Positions 49,481 to 59,508 of a stretch of 64,000 nucleotides of DNA are shown here, in pieces. The notes under the pieces are model-generated. The model did no database searches. It saw only the letters and a program-made list of their open reading frames with translations, and was not told where the DNA came from. The position numbers and the translations under genes are program-made. Numbering within the stretch: position 1 is the stretch's first letter; every line of letters starts with the position of its first letter. The stretch is taken from contig JAQZBR010000002.1 of NCBI GenBank assembly GCA_029237775.1, positions 124,001-188,000 on the forward strand, in the 5' to 3' direction. Origin of the DNA: Bacteroidota bacterium (GTDB lineage Bacteria > Bacteroidota > Bacteroidia > 2-12-FULL-35-15).

Positions 49481-50407
49481 TTACAATTTCTCCATCAAAG
49501 CCTTATAAAGATCGATCATCCCCTGAATATCTTTTTTGTGAACCTTTTCATCCGGTGAATGAACATGTTGTTCCGCGGCACCGACAAAACACCAGTCCCA
49601 GGCATATTCTGCCATCTGCAATTCTTTAGCATCGCTGCCACCGCTGCCTTCAACTTCAAGCTGGTAAGAAAGCTTTTGTTTTTTAGCGATTTCAATGATC
49701 TTGTTTACATAGCTTCTGCGTGGGATCAGACTGTCACGCATCGAGATCACAGGGCCTTTACCGGGCAACACACCTTCGGTGATCCAGGAGATATCAGAGA
49801 TCAAAGCCTGTTTCACTTTGAATTTCTCCTGTAAAAATTTCTGAATGAATGAAACTGTTCCACCGTTATGTTCTTCGTAGCAGCTGAAAACAATAACACC
49901 ATCTTTTAATGTCTCTGCAACTTTCAGTGCATTGTAAACACCTAATCGGTTATCCATATAACAGCATTGAACATATTCTTTGTCTTCGCGCCAGTCGGGC
50001 TTGAACGTAAGCTCCGTACCTGTTTCCAGATCGCGTTTGTATGCATACTCAAGTTTTATTTCTTTTGTCTTTTTATCTTCCGCAAGGTGAAGCTTAACAT
50101 TTGCTTTCCCCTGACTGTCTTCCCCCACAAGTTCAAACCCTTCCACCATCCTTGGCCCGCCAATTTTCACAAGCTGTTTGCCGTAACGTACAGTAAATCC
50201 GATACTGTCGATATGAGCGAAGATCGCGGTGCGTGGTTTCCCGAAGACCATCACGATACAATCCTGGAAACCTTCACCGGAATAAACTTTCGGTTTTACT
50301 TTCCAGGATTTTTTATTTTTCTTTATATAGTCGAGAAGGTATGCAGTCATGGCCGCTTCATTTCCCGAAGGAGCATGAATGGCGCACATTTCTTTTAACA
50401 GTTTCAT
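49481..50407 (-). CDS. M42 family metallopeptidase (glutamyl aminopeptidase/cellulase-like)
   Basis: A 308-residue cytosolic dimetal aminopeptidase of family M42. LLKEMCAIHAPSGNE at residues 3-17 opens the fold. The metal-binding segments follow: AIFAHIDSIGFTV near residue 61 (first ligand His with Asp), YMDNRLGVYNAL near 151 (bridging Asp), and FSCYEEHNGGTVSF near 176 (Glu base and metal ligand). DISWITEG near 200 and GAAEQHVHSPDEKV near 277 (final His) complete the site. The proteins form large tetrahedral assemblies that degrade peptides. The -7 box TATCTTCG (50427-50434) is upstream. Length is slightly short for the family (about 330-350). Confidence 0.88.
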   Translation of the reverse strand: MKLLKEMCAIHAPSGNEAAMTAYLLDYIKKNKKSWKVKPKVYSGEGFQDCIVMVFGKPRTAIFAHIDSIGFTVRYGKQLVKIGGPRMVEGFELVGEDSQGKANVKLHLAEDKKTKEIKLEYAYKRDLETGTELTFKPDWREDKEYVQCCYMDNRLGVYNALKVAETLKDGVIVFSCYEEHNGGTVSFIQKFLQEKFKVKQALISDISWITEGVLPGKGPVISMRDSLIPRRSYVNKIIEIAKKQKLSYQLEVEGSGGSDAKELQMAEYAWDWCFVGAAEQHVHSPDEKVHKKDIQGMIDLYKALMEKL

Positions 50408-50426
50408 GTTGTTTTTTGTTAGGTGG

Positions 50427-50434
50427 CGAAGATA
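50427..50434 (-). promoter_or_regulatory. Candidate variant -7 box for M42 peptidase gene
   Basis: The minus strand reads TATCTTCG, one base off TAnnTTTG, 19 bases before ATG 50407. The same variant word occurs upstream of the YigZ/IMPACT gene. Confidence 0.4.
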
Positions 50435-50444
50435 CTAATTAGAA

Positions 50445-50799
50445 TGATTTTAACCGCAGAGAAAAGAGGAGAAGAGAAGAGAGCCGCGGAGTTTTTTACC
50501 ACTCCATAGGAGTCCTACGGACTAAGGCACAAAGAGCGCGAAGATTTTTTAACACGGAGAAGGGAGAGGAGGTCGAAGTTTTTTTTAACACAGAGAGCAC
50601 AGAGAAAGGAAGAGTACCACGGAGTTTCTTTTACGACTCCATACATTAAGGCATAAAGGGCACCAAGAGAAGAATTTTTAACTCAGAGAACGCAGAGGTT
50701 CACAGAGGTTAAGCAAATAGAAGATGGAGAAGGGAACTACACAAAGGTTATTTTTATCCCTCTGTGAAACGCTGTATCCTTAGTGGCCTCTGTGTTAAA
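50445..50799. repeat. 355-base gene-free tract of CACAGAGA-type repeats
   Basis: The gap contains several degenerate copies of ACCGCAGAG, TTAACACAGAGAGCACAGAG, TTAACACGGAG and CTCAGAGAACGCAGAG, and ends with an inverted copy CCTCTGTGTTAAAT (50786-50799). Words related to ACTCCAT ... ACTAAGGCAC also recur twice (near 50510 and 50640). No ORF, tRNA or hairpin with a T run is visible. Confidence 0.65.
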
Positions 50800-51414
50800 T
50801 TAAGATGTCCGCAAGAACTTCAATCGCGTTCCCTCAATTTTCGAAAACAGATCATACACCCTATTAGAATTACTCTTCCTCACACTAAATGTCAATGAAG
50901 GTTCAAGTTCAAAATCCTGAGTAAGTATCTGAAGATCTTCGTCTTTAATGATCTTCATTACATTGTTCATCCGGAGGTAATCGAATTTGATTTCATATAC
51001 ATCATTCACTGTCTTTTCTATAATTTCAGATTGTGCTATCACTGCAGCTGCGGATTCCCGATAAGCATTGATCAGTCCGCTTACGCCCAGCAATGTTCCT
51101 CCGAAATAACGCACAACAACAATCAGGATGTTGGTAAGGTCTTTCGACTGGATCTGTCCAAGTATTGGCTTGCCGGCTGTGTTTGAAGGCTCACCGTCAT
51201 CGTTGGCACGAAAGGATAGCTTTTCAGCACCGAGCCGGAAAGCATAACAATGGTGATTTGCAGAAGGGTGAAGCTTTCGAAGTTTATTCAATTCGAGTTT
51301 TACATCCTCTTCGGAACTTACCGGGAAAGCAAAAGCCAGAAATTTACTTCCGCGGTCTTTAAACAGAGCTTCTGCCGGATTTTTTATAGTGAGGTATGTG
51401 TCTTCAAAAAGCAT
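50800..51414 (-). CDS. YigZ/IMPACT family protein
   Basis: A 204-residue protein of the YigZ/IMPACT family (UPF0029). The N-terminal IMPACT domain carries KDRGSKFLAFAFPVSSEEDVK at ~19-39, HHCYAFRLGAEKLSFRANDDGEPSNTAGKPIL at ~54-85, and TNILIVVVRYFGGTLLGVSGLINAYRESA at ~94-122, which is the family signature. A second small ferredoxin-like domain (about 135-204) follows. YigZ may act on ribosome-bound or uridine-containing substrates, but its role is not settled. A -7 box (TATCTTCG) ends 5 bases upstream of ATG 51414. Confidence 0.92.
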   Translation of the reverse strand: MLFEDTYLTIKNPAEALFKDRGSKFLAFAFPVSSEEDVKLELNKLRKLHPSANHHCYAFRLGAEKLSFRANDDGEPSNTAGKPILGQIQSKDLTNILIVVVRYFGGTLLGVSGLINAYRESAAAVIAQSEIIEKTVNDVYEIKFDYLRMNNVMKIIKDEDLQILTQDFELEPSLTFSVRKSNSNRVYDLFSKIEGTRLKFLRTS

Positions 51415-51419
51415 TTGCG

Positions 51420-51427
51420 CGAAGATA
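51420..51427 (-). promoter_or_regulatory. Candidate variant -7 box for YigZ/IMPACT gene
   Basis: The minus strand reads TATCTTCG, ending 5 bases before ATG 51414. Transcription would start next to the start codon. Confidence 0.4.
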
Positions 51428-51620
51428 CTTTTTTATGAAGAGTAGGAATTCTGAAAATGTGAATTGTTAGTTTAGATTTTTTTGAAACCGTTACGGGATG
51501 TGAATTTTTGACACAATCTGGGTATAAAATGAGGGGAGCGACTCCTAAGTTCTATGGAAAAAAAATGTGCCATTGGTTTTGGGATTTATCTAAAACACAA
51601 TACATTAGCAAAAAGTTTAA

Positions 51621-52058
51621 ATGCTAATCGGATCTTTAAATATGGATTTCAGCCCCCGGCAATTGCTTCTGGATTCAAACCTGGAGAGCATCGATCTGGT
51701 TGAAAGTCTCATCTCTAAAGTGAAAGAGGAACATTCGATTTCTGAAGAAAGTTATACGGGCATCTGGATCGCTATAAATGAGGCAGTTACGAATGCAATT
51801 AAGCACGGCAACAAATACGACCCATCAAAAAAAGTAATTTTCAGTGTTGAGAAGAAGGAAGGCCGTTATATCTGTTTTACCGTAAAGGATGAAGGCGCAG
51901 GCTTCGATCCGGCCGGTGTTCCCGACCCGACATGTTCTGAATGTATTGAGGAGCCTAACGGTCGCGGGGTGTACCTCATCAATAAGCTTGCTGATACAGT
52001 ACAATTCTCAAACAACGGGACCATCCTCGAAATGTGTTTCGATCTGTATAAAAACTAA
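51621..52058 (+). CDS. RsbW-like anti-sigma / serine-threonine kinase ATP-binding protein (copy 1)
   Basis: A 145-residue GHKL ATPase-fold protein of the RsbW/SpoIIAB (HATPase_c_2) family, which bind and inhibit sigma factors or phosphorylate STAS proteins. The N-box is IAINEAVTNAIKHGNKYDP at ~55-73. The G1 box is VKDEGAGFDPAGVPDPT near residue 90, and the G2-like lid is NGRGVYLINKLADTV at ~117-131. All ATP-binding boxes are intact. ATG 51642 (MDFSPRQ) is an alternative start. A paralogue follows 237 bases later. No sigma factor, anti-anti-sigma or PP2C phosphatase lies nearby, so the partner must be elsewhere. Confidence 0.87.
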   Translation: MLIGSLNMDFSPRQLLLDSNLESIDLVESLISKVKEEHSISEESYTGIWIAINEAVTNAIKHGNKYDPSKKVIFSVEKKEGRYICFTVKDEGAGFDPAGVPDPTCSECIEEPNGRGVYLINKLADTVQFSNNGTILEMCFDLYKN

Positions 52059-52157
52059 CATCTTTTTTTGGACACTCTTTGTTTTAAAAATATTTCCTGG
52101 TTTTTTTACTCAATTAACCCTCTAAAAATTATTGAAAATATTGAATTGTGTTTGCTA

Positions 52158-52165
52158 TAAATTTG
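52158..52165 (+). promoter_or_regulatory. Candidate -7 promoter box for second RsbW-like gene
   Basis: TAAATTTG is an exact match, with TTG 23 bases upstream (52132-52134). It lies about 130 bases before ATG 52296, leaving a long leader with no feature I recognise. It indicates independent expression of copy 2. Confidence 0.45.
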
Positions 52166-52295
52166 ATAATGAGGTAATTGTTGTTAATAGATAAGTTTGG
52201 GATTAGAATCATTTTTATTTTTTCAGGCATCTAATTTATCTTTTACATGGTATAACCACTCAGATTAAAGAGTATGGACCATTAAAAAGAGAATC

Positions 52296-52733
52296 ATGCG
52301 TATCAATCCTATATATCCTCAGCAGCCTTCCAGAGTTTTTGCATTTCCATCAAGCCTGCAAAGTATCGATTCATTAGAATTACTTTTGGACGAGATCAAA
52401 GAACAATTTGCCCTTTCAGAACATGTTTACAGTTCTATCTGGGTTTGCCTTAATGAAGGTATTTCTAATGCCATTATTCATGGAAACAAACAGGATATCA
52501 CCAAAAAAGTACATTTATCAGTCGAGCTGAAATGGGATAATTTTATTTGTTTCACCATCCGTGATGAAGGTGACGGATTTGATGATGAGGCGATCCCTGA
52601 TCCTACGAAGCCGGAGCTTATCGACAAGCCCAACGGCCGGGGGATCTTCCTGATGAAAAAGCTTGCGGACCTGGCATTGTTTTCAAACCGGGGAACAACC
52701 GTTGATCTTTATTTTGACCTGACCAAGACCTAA
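52296..52733 (+). CDS. RsbW-like anti-sigma / serine-threonine kinase ATP-binding protein (copy 2)
   Basis: A 145-residue paralogue of the preceding gene with the same length. The N-box is VCLNEGISNAIIHGNKQDI, the G1 box is IRDEGDGFDDEAIPDPT, and the lid is NGRGIFLMKKLADLA. The two copies share the GNK, DEGxGFD and NGRG cores but differ in the N-terminus (PQQPSRVFAFPSSLQSID versus PRQLLLDSNLESID), where partner recognition may lie. This copy has NEGISN where copy 1 has NEAVTN. Its stop overlaps the stop of convergent ribD by four bases, with no terminator between. Confidence 0.87.
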   Translation: MRINPIYPQQPSRVFAFPSSLQSIDSLELLLDEIKEQFALSEHVYSSIWVCLNEGISNAIIHGNKQDITKKVHLSVELKWDNFICFTIRDEGDGFDDEAIPDPTKPELIDKPNGRGIFLMKKLADLALFSNRGTTVDLYFDLTKT

Positions 52734-53773
52734 TTGTTCTTGTAAGTTAAAAGAATGTCACCCTCAATGTCTTCTTTCTCGACAGGTTTCAAATCAAGGA
52801 TCGGTGCGTTCACGCCATCTTCGATCTGCTGCTGTGAGATAAAAACACGGGCTTCATCCCAGATGCCGCTTTGTATAAAGCTGTTGATAAGCTTGGTTCC
52901 CCCTTCAACGATCAATGATTGAATATTACGTTCGGCCAGATCATTCAGGATCTGTGGGATCAGTACTTCGTCAAAGTTCAGCTTCTTGTATTCCAGATTG
53001 TTTTCAGAATTCGCATCTGCTGACGTATAGATCAACGTAGGGGTGCTGCCATCCAGTAAAAAGTAATTGTTCGGAATAGTGAGGTTGCGGTCGATTGCGA
53101 TCCTCAAAGGGTTTTTCCCCTGAACAGATCTTACGGTCAATTGCGGGTTGTCAGCAACCGCTGTCCGTTTTCCGACAATGATCGCCTGCTCAACACTTCT
53201 CCATGTATGAGATAATTTTGTTGAAGCTTCGTTCGTGATCTTAAGAGCTTTCTCAAAACCCTCTTCCGTTCTTAAAATATCAATAAAGCCATCTTGTGTT
53301 TGCGCCCATTTAAGAATTACATACGGCCTTTTCTTTTCATGAAAATTAAAGAAACGTTTGTTGAGCTCTTTGCACTCCGCTTCCAGAATTCCCGTCTTTA
53401 CATCGATACCAGCTTTTACTAACTTCTCAATGCCTCTCCCGGAAACCTGTGAAAATGTGTCAATCGTTCCCACAACCACGAAAGGGATCTTATGTTCAAT
53501 GATCAGATCTGCGCAAGGAGGTGTTTTCCCGAAATGTGAACAGGGCTCCAGATTAACATACAGTGTCGCTTTTTTTAAAAGGCTTTTATCTTTCACCGAA
53601 TTGATCGCATTCACTTCCGCATGCGCTTTGCCATACTCTTCATGATATCCTTCTCCGATGATCTCATCGTTATGCACGATCACACAACCTACCATCGGAT
53701 TCGGAGCTACTTTCCCCATTCCTTTTTTTGCCAGCACGAGGCATCTCTCCATGTAATTTTCTTCTCTTGTCAT
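52730..53773 (-). CDS. ribD: Bifunctional riboflavin biosynthesis deaminase/reductase RibD
   Basis: A 347-residue bifunctional enzyme for two steps of riboflavin synthesis: deamination of the pyrimidine ring by the N-terminal domain and NADPH-dependent reduction of the ribose by the C-terminal domain. The deaminase zinc site is HAEVNAI near residue 50 with LEPCSHFGKTPPCADLI near 76-92. The catalytic Glu is in HAE. The reductase part starts near residue 148 (YVILKWAQTQDGFID) and holds VGKRTAVADNPQLTVR near 195-210 and SLIVEGGTKLINSFI near 295. Length matches the family. A divergent -7 box pair separates it from prmC. Confidence 0.95.
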   Translation of the reverse strand: MTREENYMERCLVLAKKGMGKVAPNPMVGCVIVHNDEIIGEGYHEEYGKAHAEVNAINSVKDKSLLKKATLYVNLEPCSHFGKTPPCADLIIEHKIPFVVVGTIDTFSQVSGRGIEKLVKAGIDVKTGILEAECKELNKRFFNFHEKKRPYVILKWAQTQDGFIDILRTEEGFEKALKITNEASTKLSHTWRSVEQAIIVGKRTAVADNPQLTVRSVQGKNPLRIAIDRNLTIPNNYFLLDGSTPTLIYTSADANSENNLEYKKLNFDEVLIPQILNDLAERNIQSLIVEGGTKLINSFIQSGIWDEARVFISQQQIEDGVNAPILDLKPVEKEDIEGDILLTYKNN

Positions 53774-53781
53774 AATTGCTG

Positions 53782-53789
53782 CAAATGTA
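53782..53789 (-). promoter_or_regulatory. Candidate -7 promoter box for ribD
   Basis: The minus strand reads TACATTTG, an exact match, ending 8 bases before ATG 53773. It is back to back with the prmC box 20 bases away. No FMN riboswitch pattern is visible in this 57-base divergent gap. Confidence 0.5.
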
Positions 53790-53809
53790 CTAAAACAGGA
53801 AGGGATTAT

Positions 53810-53817
53810 TACCTTTG
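53810..53817 (+). promoter_or_regulatory. Candidate -7 promoter box for prmC
   Basis: TACCTTTG is an exact match, ending 13 bases before ATG 53831. It leaves almost no leader. Confidence 0.5.
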
Positions 53818-53830
53818 TTAACGTTTAAAT

Positions 53831-54697
53831 ATGAAGATCGCATCAAATAAAATAAAGGATATTATTAAATTTTTCAGACAGGAGCTGAGTACTCTTTATG
53901 AACCTTCCGAGCTCGATACGATCATCAAATATTGCTTTGAAGAATTCGTTAACATACGTTCCCACGAGCTTCATCTGAACAGCGATAAAACCGTCAGCGA
54001 ATCAGAGCTTTTGAAATTTAATTTTGCTGTAAAAGCATTAAAAAAAGAAGAACCGCTTCAGTATATTCTGGGCAAAGCAGATTTTTACGGATTAAAGTTT
54101 ATTGTGAATTCTAATGTCCTGATCCCAAGGCCTGAAACAGAAGAGCTGGTTCATCTGATTATTCAGGATCTAAAAAACACAGATTCAAAAGTTTCTATTC
54201 TTGATATGGGAACAGGGAGCGGATGTATTCCAATTGCACTTAAAAAGAATTTACCACTCGCTGATGTTTCGGCAGTTGATGTTTCCGCTGGAGCATTGGA
54301 GCTTGCTCAAAAAAATGCAGCTCTTAATAATGTAAATGTCAATTTCTTTAAGGACAATATTCTCTCGCCTGATCTTCTGCTTTACAGCGATTATGATATC
54401 ATCGTCAGCAATCCTCCATACATCAAGCTTTCCGAAAAAGATTCAATGGCGAGGAATGTGCTCGAATTCGAACCTCACCTCGCGCTGTTTGTTTCTGATG
54501 ATGACGCGCTATTGTTTTACAGAAAGATCGCTGATCTGGCCTTACAAAAACTGAAGCCCGGTGGAAGGATCTATTTTGAGATCAACAGTGCTTTAGGTTC
54601 TGAAACCCTTCATTTGATTGAAAGCAAGGGTTTTAAAAATGCGGTTCTCATTAAAGACCTGAGTAATAAAAATCGTATCTTGCGAGGTACGCGATGA
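53831..54697 (+). CDS. prmC: Peptide chain release factor N5-glutamine methyltransferase
   Basis: A 288-residue enzyme that methylates the Gln of the GGQ motif in RF1 and RF2 using S-adenosylmethionine. The N-terminal helical domain (~1-80, ending EEPLQYILGKADFYGLKF) contacts the release factor. The AdoMet motif ILDMGTGSGCIPIAL is at ~122-136. The catalytic NPPY motif (IIVSNPPYIKL) is near residue 195. VLIPRPETEELV at ~96-107 is the family-specific PRPETE segment. Length is typical and the start is clear. Confidence 0.96.
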   Translation: MKIASNKIKDIIKFFRQELSTLYEPSELDTIIKYCFEEFVNIRSHELHLNSDKTVSESELLKFNFAVKALKKEEPLQYILGKADFYGLKFIVNSNVLIPRPETEELVHLIIQDLKNTDSKVSILDMGTGSGCIPIALKKNLPLADVSAVDVSAGALELAQKNAALNNVNVNFFKDNILSPDLLLYSDYDIIVSNPPYIKLSEKDSMARNVLEFEPHLALFVSDDDALLFYRKIADLALQKLKPGGRIYFEINSALGSETLHLIESKGFKNAVLIKDLSNKNRILRGTR

Positions 54698-54738
54698 GCA
54701 TAAATATTCTTCATCCGACATTAAAAACGTAACTTAAA

Positions 54739-55530
54739 ATGAAAAAAAATTTCCTTTCGCTCTCTTTCCTGTTTCTGTTCTTTTCAGCAATGGCACAGGA
54801 GGCATTTAATGTTGATGTATTACCAACAAATGTGGGAGGAAAAGGGGAGTTTAAACGAGTGTTTGAGCAGGAGCTTCAATACCCAAAAGATGATCTTGCA
54901 AAAGGAACCAGCGGAAAGATTACAGTAAGCTTCGTGGTGAAAAAAGATTCTACCGTTACGGATGTCAAAGTTTCAGGCGCTCCGAGTAAAACAATGGAAA
55001 AGGAAGCGCTTCGGATCTTTAATCATTACCTCTGGGTTCCGGCTGTTAAAAACGGGGTGTATGTAGCAACCAGCTGGTACGTGACTTTTAATTTCGAAGC
55101 GGATAAATATAAGAAGATCTGTCGCGACCGCGATTATTCACAATTCAAATATCTGCCTAAAATGAAGGTGGACACTTCTCTTAAGATCTATACAAAAGCC
55201 GATCAGATGCCTATGTATCCCAGCGGCACATTCGCCCTTCAGGACTTCATCAAAGAAAACCTTGAGTATCCGAGACAGGCCCAGCTTTCCAACATTCAGG
55301 GAACGGTTATCGTTTCGTTTATAGTGGAGCCGAGCGGACTTCCAACAAACATCGGAATAGAAAAGTCGGTAGGCGGAGGATGTGATCAGGAAGCAATTCG
55401 TATTGTCGAGCTGATCAAATGGTATCCGGCAAAAATGGATGATACGCTGGTGCGGGCAAAAATGTCATTCCCAATTTATTTCGTGTTGAATGATGAGTTT
55501 AAGGATAATAGCGCAGGGGAGCAAAAGTAA
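54739..55530 (+). CDS. Secreted protein with two TonB C-terminal-like domains
   Basis: A 263-residue exported protein. The signal peptide is residues 1-19 (FLSLSFLFLFFSAMAQ). Two TonB C-terminal-like domains follow. The first is at ~32-115 (FKRVFEQELQYPKDDLAKGTSGKITVSFVVKKDSTVTDVKV ... LRIFNHYLWVPAVKNG). The second is at ~165-250 (FIKENLEYPRQAQLSNIQGTVIVSFIVEPSGLPTNIGI ... GGGCDQEAIRIVELIKWYPAKMD). There is no N-terminal transmembrane helix or proline-rich spacer, so it is not a classical energy transducer. Bacteroidota have many such periplasmic TonB-domain proteins; their role is unclear. Confidence 0.88.
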   Translation: MKKNFLSLSFLFLFFSAMAQEAFNVDVLPTNVGGKGEFKRVFEQELQYPKDDLAKGTSGKITVSFVVKKDSTVTDVKVSGAPSKTMEKEALRIFNHYLWVPAVKNGVYVATSWYVTFNFEADKYKKICRDRDYSQFKYLPKMKVDTSLKIYTKADQMPMYPSGTFALQDFIKENLEYPRQAQLSNIQGTVIVSFIVEPSGLPTNIGIEKSVGGGCDQEAIRIVELIKWYPAKMDDTLVRAKMSFPIYFVLNDEFKDNSAGEQK

Positions 55531-55533
55531 TTG

Positions 55534-57638
<2,105 letters not shown>

Positions 57639-57640
57639 AA

Positions 57641-58210
57641 ATGGGTTTAATAAAAAAGATAAAAAGTTTTTTTGCCAACAATGCTTTGAAAAGAGAATTG
57701 GAAAATCGCGTTAGAAAATTAATGCCGAACAGGTTTAATTTTAATGGGGTTAAAACTGTAGGGATGATCTTCGATGCTTCCAATCCGGAGGATTATGAGC
57801 TGGTAAAAAGATATGTGGTTTATCTTCGCGAGAATGCAAAAAAAGTAAAAGTGTTAGGTTACTTCAGCAAAAAAGAGATTCCCGCATTAACATATTCTAA
57901 GCTGGAATACGACTTCTTCTCATCCAAAGAAACGAACTGGTTCGAAAAGCCAACAACTCACATCATCGATAATTTCATGGAAGAAGAGTATGATCTTTTG
58001 ATCGACTTGAATATCCACGATCATTTCCCTCTGAAATATGTGAGCGCGTTATCTAAGGCAAAATTTAAAGTCGGCAAGTACAAGGAAGAAGATGAAAGTA
58101 TTTATGATATGATGATCGATGCTGATAATACACAAACATTGAAATACTTTTTAAGGCAGATCGATACGTATATTACAATGCTTAATAAACCTGAGGTTAG
58201 TCTGAATTAA
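57641..58210 (+). CDS. DUF6913 family protein
   Basis: A 189-residue cytosolic protein of the Bacteroidota family DUF6913, function unknown. It has a basic amphipathic start (MGLIKKIKSFF), TVGMIFDASNPEDYELVKRYVVYLRENAKKVKVLGYFSKK at ~40-80, YDFFSSKETNWFEKP near 90, and an acidic stretch EEYDLLIDLNIHDHFPLKYVSALSKAKFKVGKY at ~116-148. It lies 2 bases after ligA, a neighbour order common in Bacteroidota, where dapA often follows; here dapA is absent from the window. The fold is predicted to be alpha/beta. Confidence 0.85.
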   Translation: MGLIKKIKSFFANNALKRELENRVRKLMPNRFNFNGVKTVGMIFDASNPEDYELVKRYVVYLRENAKKVKVLGYFSKKEIPALTYSKLEYDFFSSKETNWFEKPTTHIIDNFMEEEYDLLIDLNIHDHFPLKYVSALSKAKFKVGKYKEEDESIYDMMIDADNTQTLKYFLRQIDTYITMLNKPEVSLN

Positions 58211-58216
58211 TATGTA

Positions 58217-58322
58217 TAAATGTTAAGTGTTAAATGTTAAATGTGAACTCCGGTGAAAACCTAGATCACGATACTAATTGACATTACGTTTAACCTTTAA
58301 CAAATAACTAATAACAAATCAC
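58217..58322. repeat. TTAAATGTTAAATGT repeats as an inverted pair
   Basis: The 113-base gap starts with ATGTTAAGTGTTAAATGTTAAATGTG and ends with words on the opposite strand (TTTAACCTTTAACAAATAAC). No gene or terminator is seen. Confidence 0.4.
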
Positions 58323-58323
58323 A

Positions 58324-59508
58324 ATGAATTATATACTATTTGACGATCACACCCGCAACAACCTTTTGCCGCTCACTTTCACACGTCCGGTTGCAGACAT
58401 AAGAATCGGGATCCTCACCATCCGTGAAAAATGGGAAAAGATGCTGAATTCTGAAACATCCAGTCATACGGAAGAGTACCTGCGTAAAAAATATCCACAG
58501 GAATTCACAATCGATATGGATAACATCTGGATCAATGGTTCTGTTTGTCCCAACGAAAAGCTTCTTGAAGAGCTGAAAACATTACAGCCATCACATGCTC
58601 TTGTTTCAGGAAACACATTGATCGCTGTGAATACAGGAGATAACAAAGAGTTTGACCTCGAGTTGAAAGGGAATTATACCCGTTTTGAATCGCATGCAAA
58701 GGCAATGCATATTGAAAATCCATGGGATATCTTCTCAAAGAACGGTGATGCGATCAAATGTGATTTTGATCTGATCACAAAAGGCAGAATTTCACTTGCG
58801 TTAAGTTCAACGAACCAGGTGATCGGATTGGAGAATATTTTTGTTGAAGAAGGAGCGAAGGTTGAATGCGCAATATTAAATGCGAGTTCGGGACCAATCT
58901 ATATCGGCAAAGATGCAGAGATCATGGAAGGTTCGATCGTAAGAGGACCGTTTTCCTTGGGTGAACATTCTGCCCTTAAATTAGGGTCTAAAATTTATGG
59001 TCCGACTACAATAGGTCCACACAGCAAAGTTGGAGGCGAGGTAAATAATTCTGTGATCTTCGGATATTCGAATAAAGCGCATGATGGATTTTTAGGAAAT
59101 TCCGTTCTTGGCGAGTGGTGTAACATTGGGGCGGATAGCAATAATTCCAATCTGAAAAATAATTACGCTGAAGTAAAGCTCTGGAATTATACAAAGGAAA
59201 AGTTTGTGGGAACCGGACTAACATTCTGCGGACTGATCATGGGAGATCACAGTAAATGCGGGATCAACACCATGTTTAATACAGGGACGGTGGTTGGAGT
59301 GAATGCAAATATTTTTGGTTCAGGTTTCCCGCGAAATTTTGTTCCATCGTTCTCATGGGGAGGAGCTGCAGGATTCACAACTTATAAAGTGAAAGATGCG
59401 TTTGAAGTCGCCTCGCGTGTTTACGAACGCAGAAGCATGGACTTTGATGAAACGGAGCAGGAGATACTGTCGCATGTGTTTGAACTAACGGAGAAGTACA
59501 GAAAATAG
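58324..59508 (+). CDS. GlmU-like sugar nucleotidyltransferase/acetyltransferase (TIGR03991)
   Basis: A 394-residue enzyme of the Bacteroidota GlmU-like family (TIGR03991). The N-terminal part opens MNYILFDDHTRNNLLPLTFTRPVADIRIGILTIREKWE, with the nucleotidyltransferase-like segment. The C-terminal part is a left-handed beta-helix of hexapeptide repeats from ~165 to 340 (VEEGAKVECAILNASSGPIYIGKDAEIMEGSIVRGPFSLGEHSALKLGSKIYGPTTIGP). It likely makes UDP-GlcNAc for peptidoglycan and LPS from glucosamine-1-phosphate, but the activity of this family is less settled than that of classical GlmU. A helical C-terminus (FDETEQEILSHVFELTEKY) follows. Confidence 0.9.
   Translation: MNYILFDDHTRNNLLPLTFTRPVADIRIGILTIREKWEKMLNSETSSHTEEYLRKKYPQEFTIDMDNIWINGSVCPNEKLLEELKTLQPSHALVSGNTLIAVNTGDNKEFDLELKGNYTRFESHAKAMHIENPWDIFSKNGDAIKCDFDLITKGRISLALSSTNQVIGLENIFVEEGAKVECAILNASSGPIYIGKDAEIMEGSIVRGPFSLGEHSALKLGSKIYGPTTIGPHSKVGGEVNNSVIFGYSNKAHDGFLGNSVLGEWCNIGADSNNSNLKNNYAEVKLWNYTKEKFVGTGLTFCGLIMGDHSKCGINTMFNTGTVVGVNANIFGSGFPRNFVPSFSWGGAAGFTTYKVKDAFEVASRVYERRSMDFDETEQEILSHVFELTEKYRK

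Noticed and set aside
50445-50799. tRNA or other known RNA gene in the long gap
   Set aside because: No cloverleaf, no GTTCGA-type loop and no acceptor stem could be found; the sequence is repetitive.
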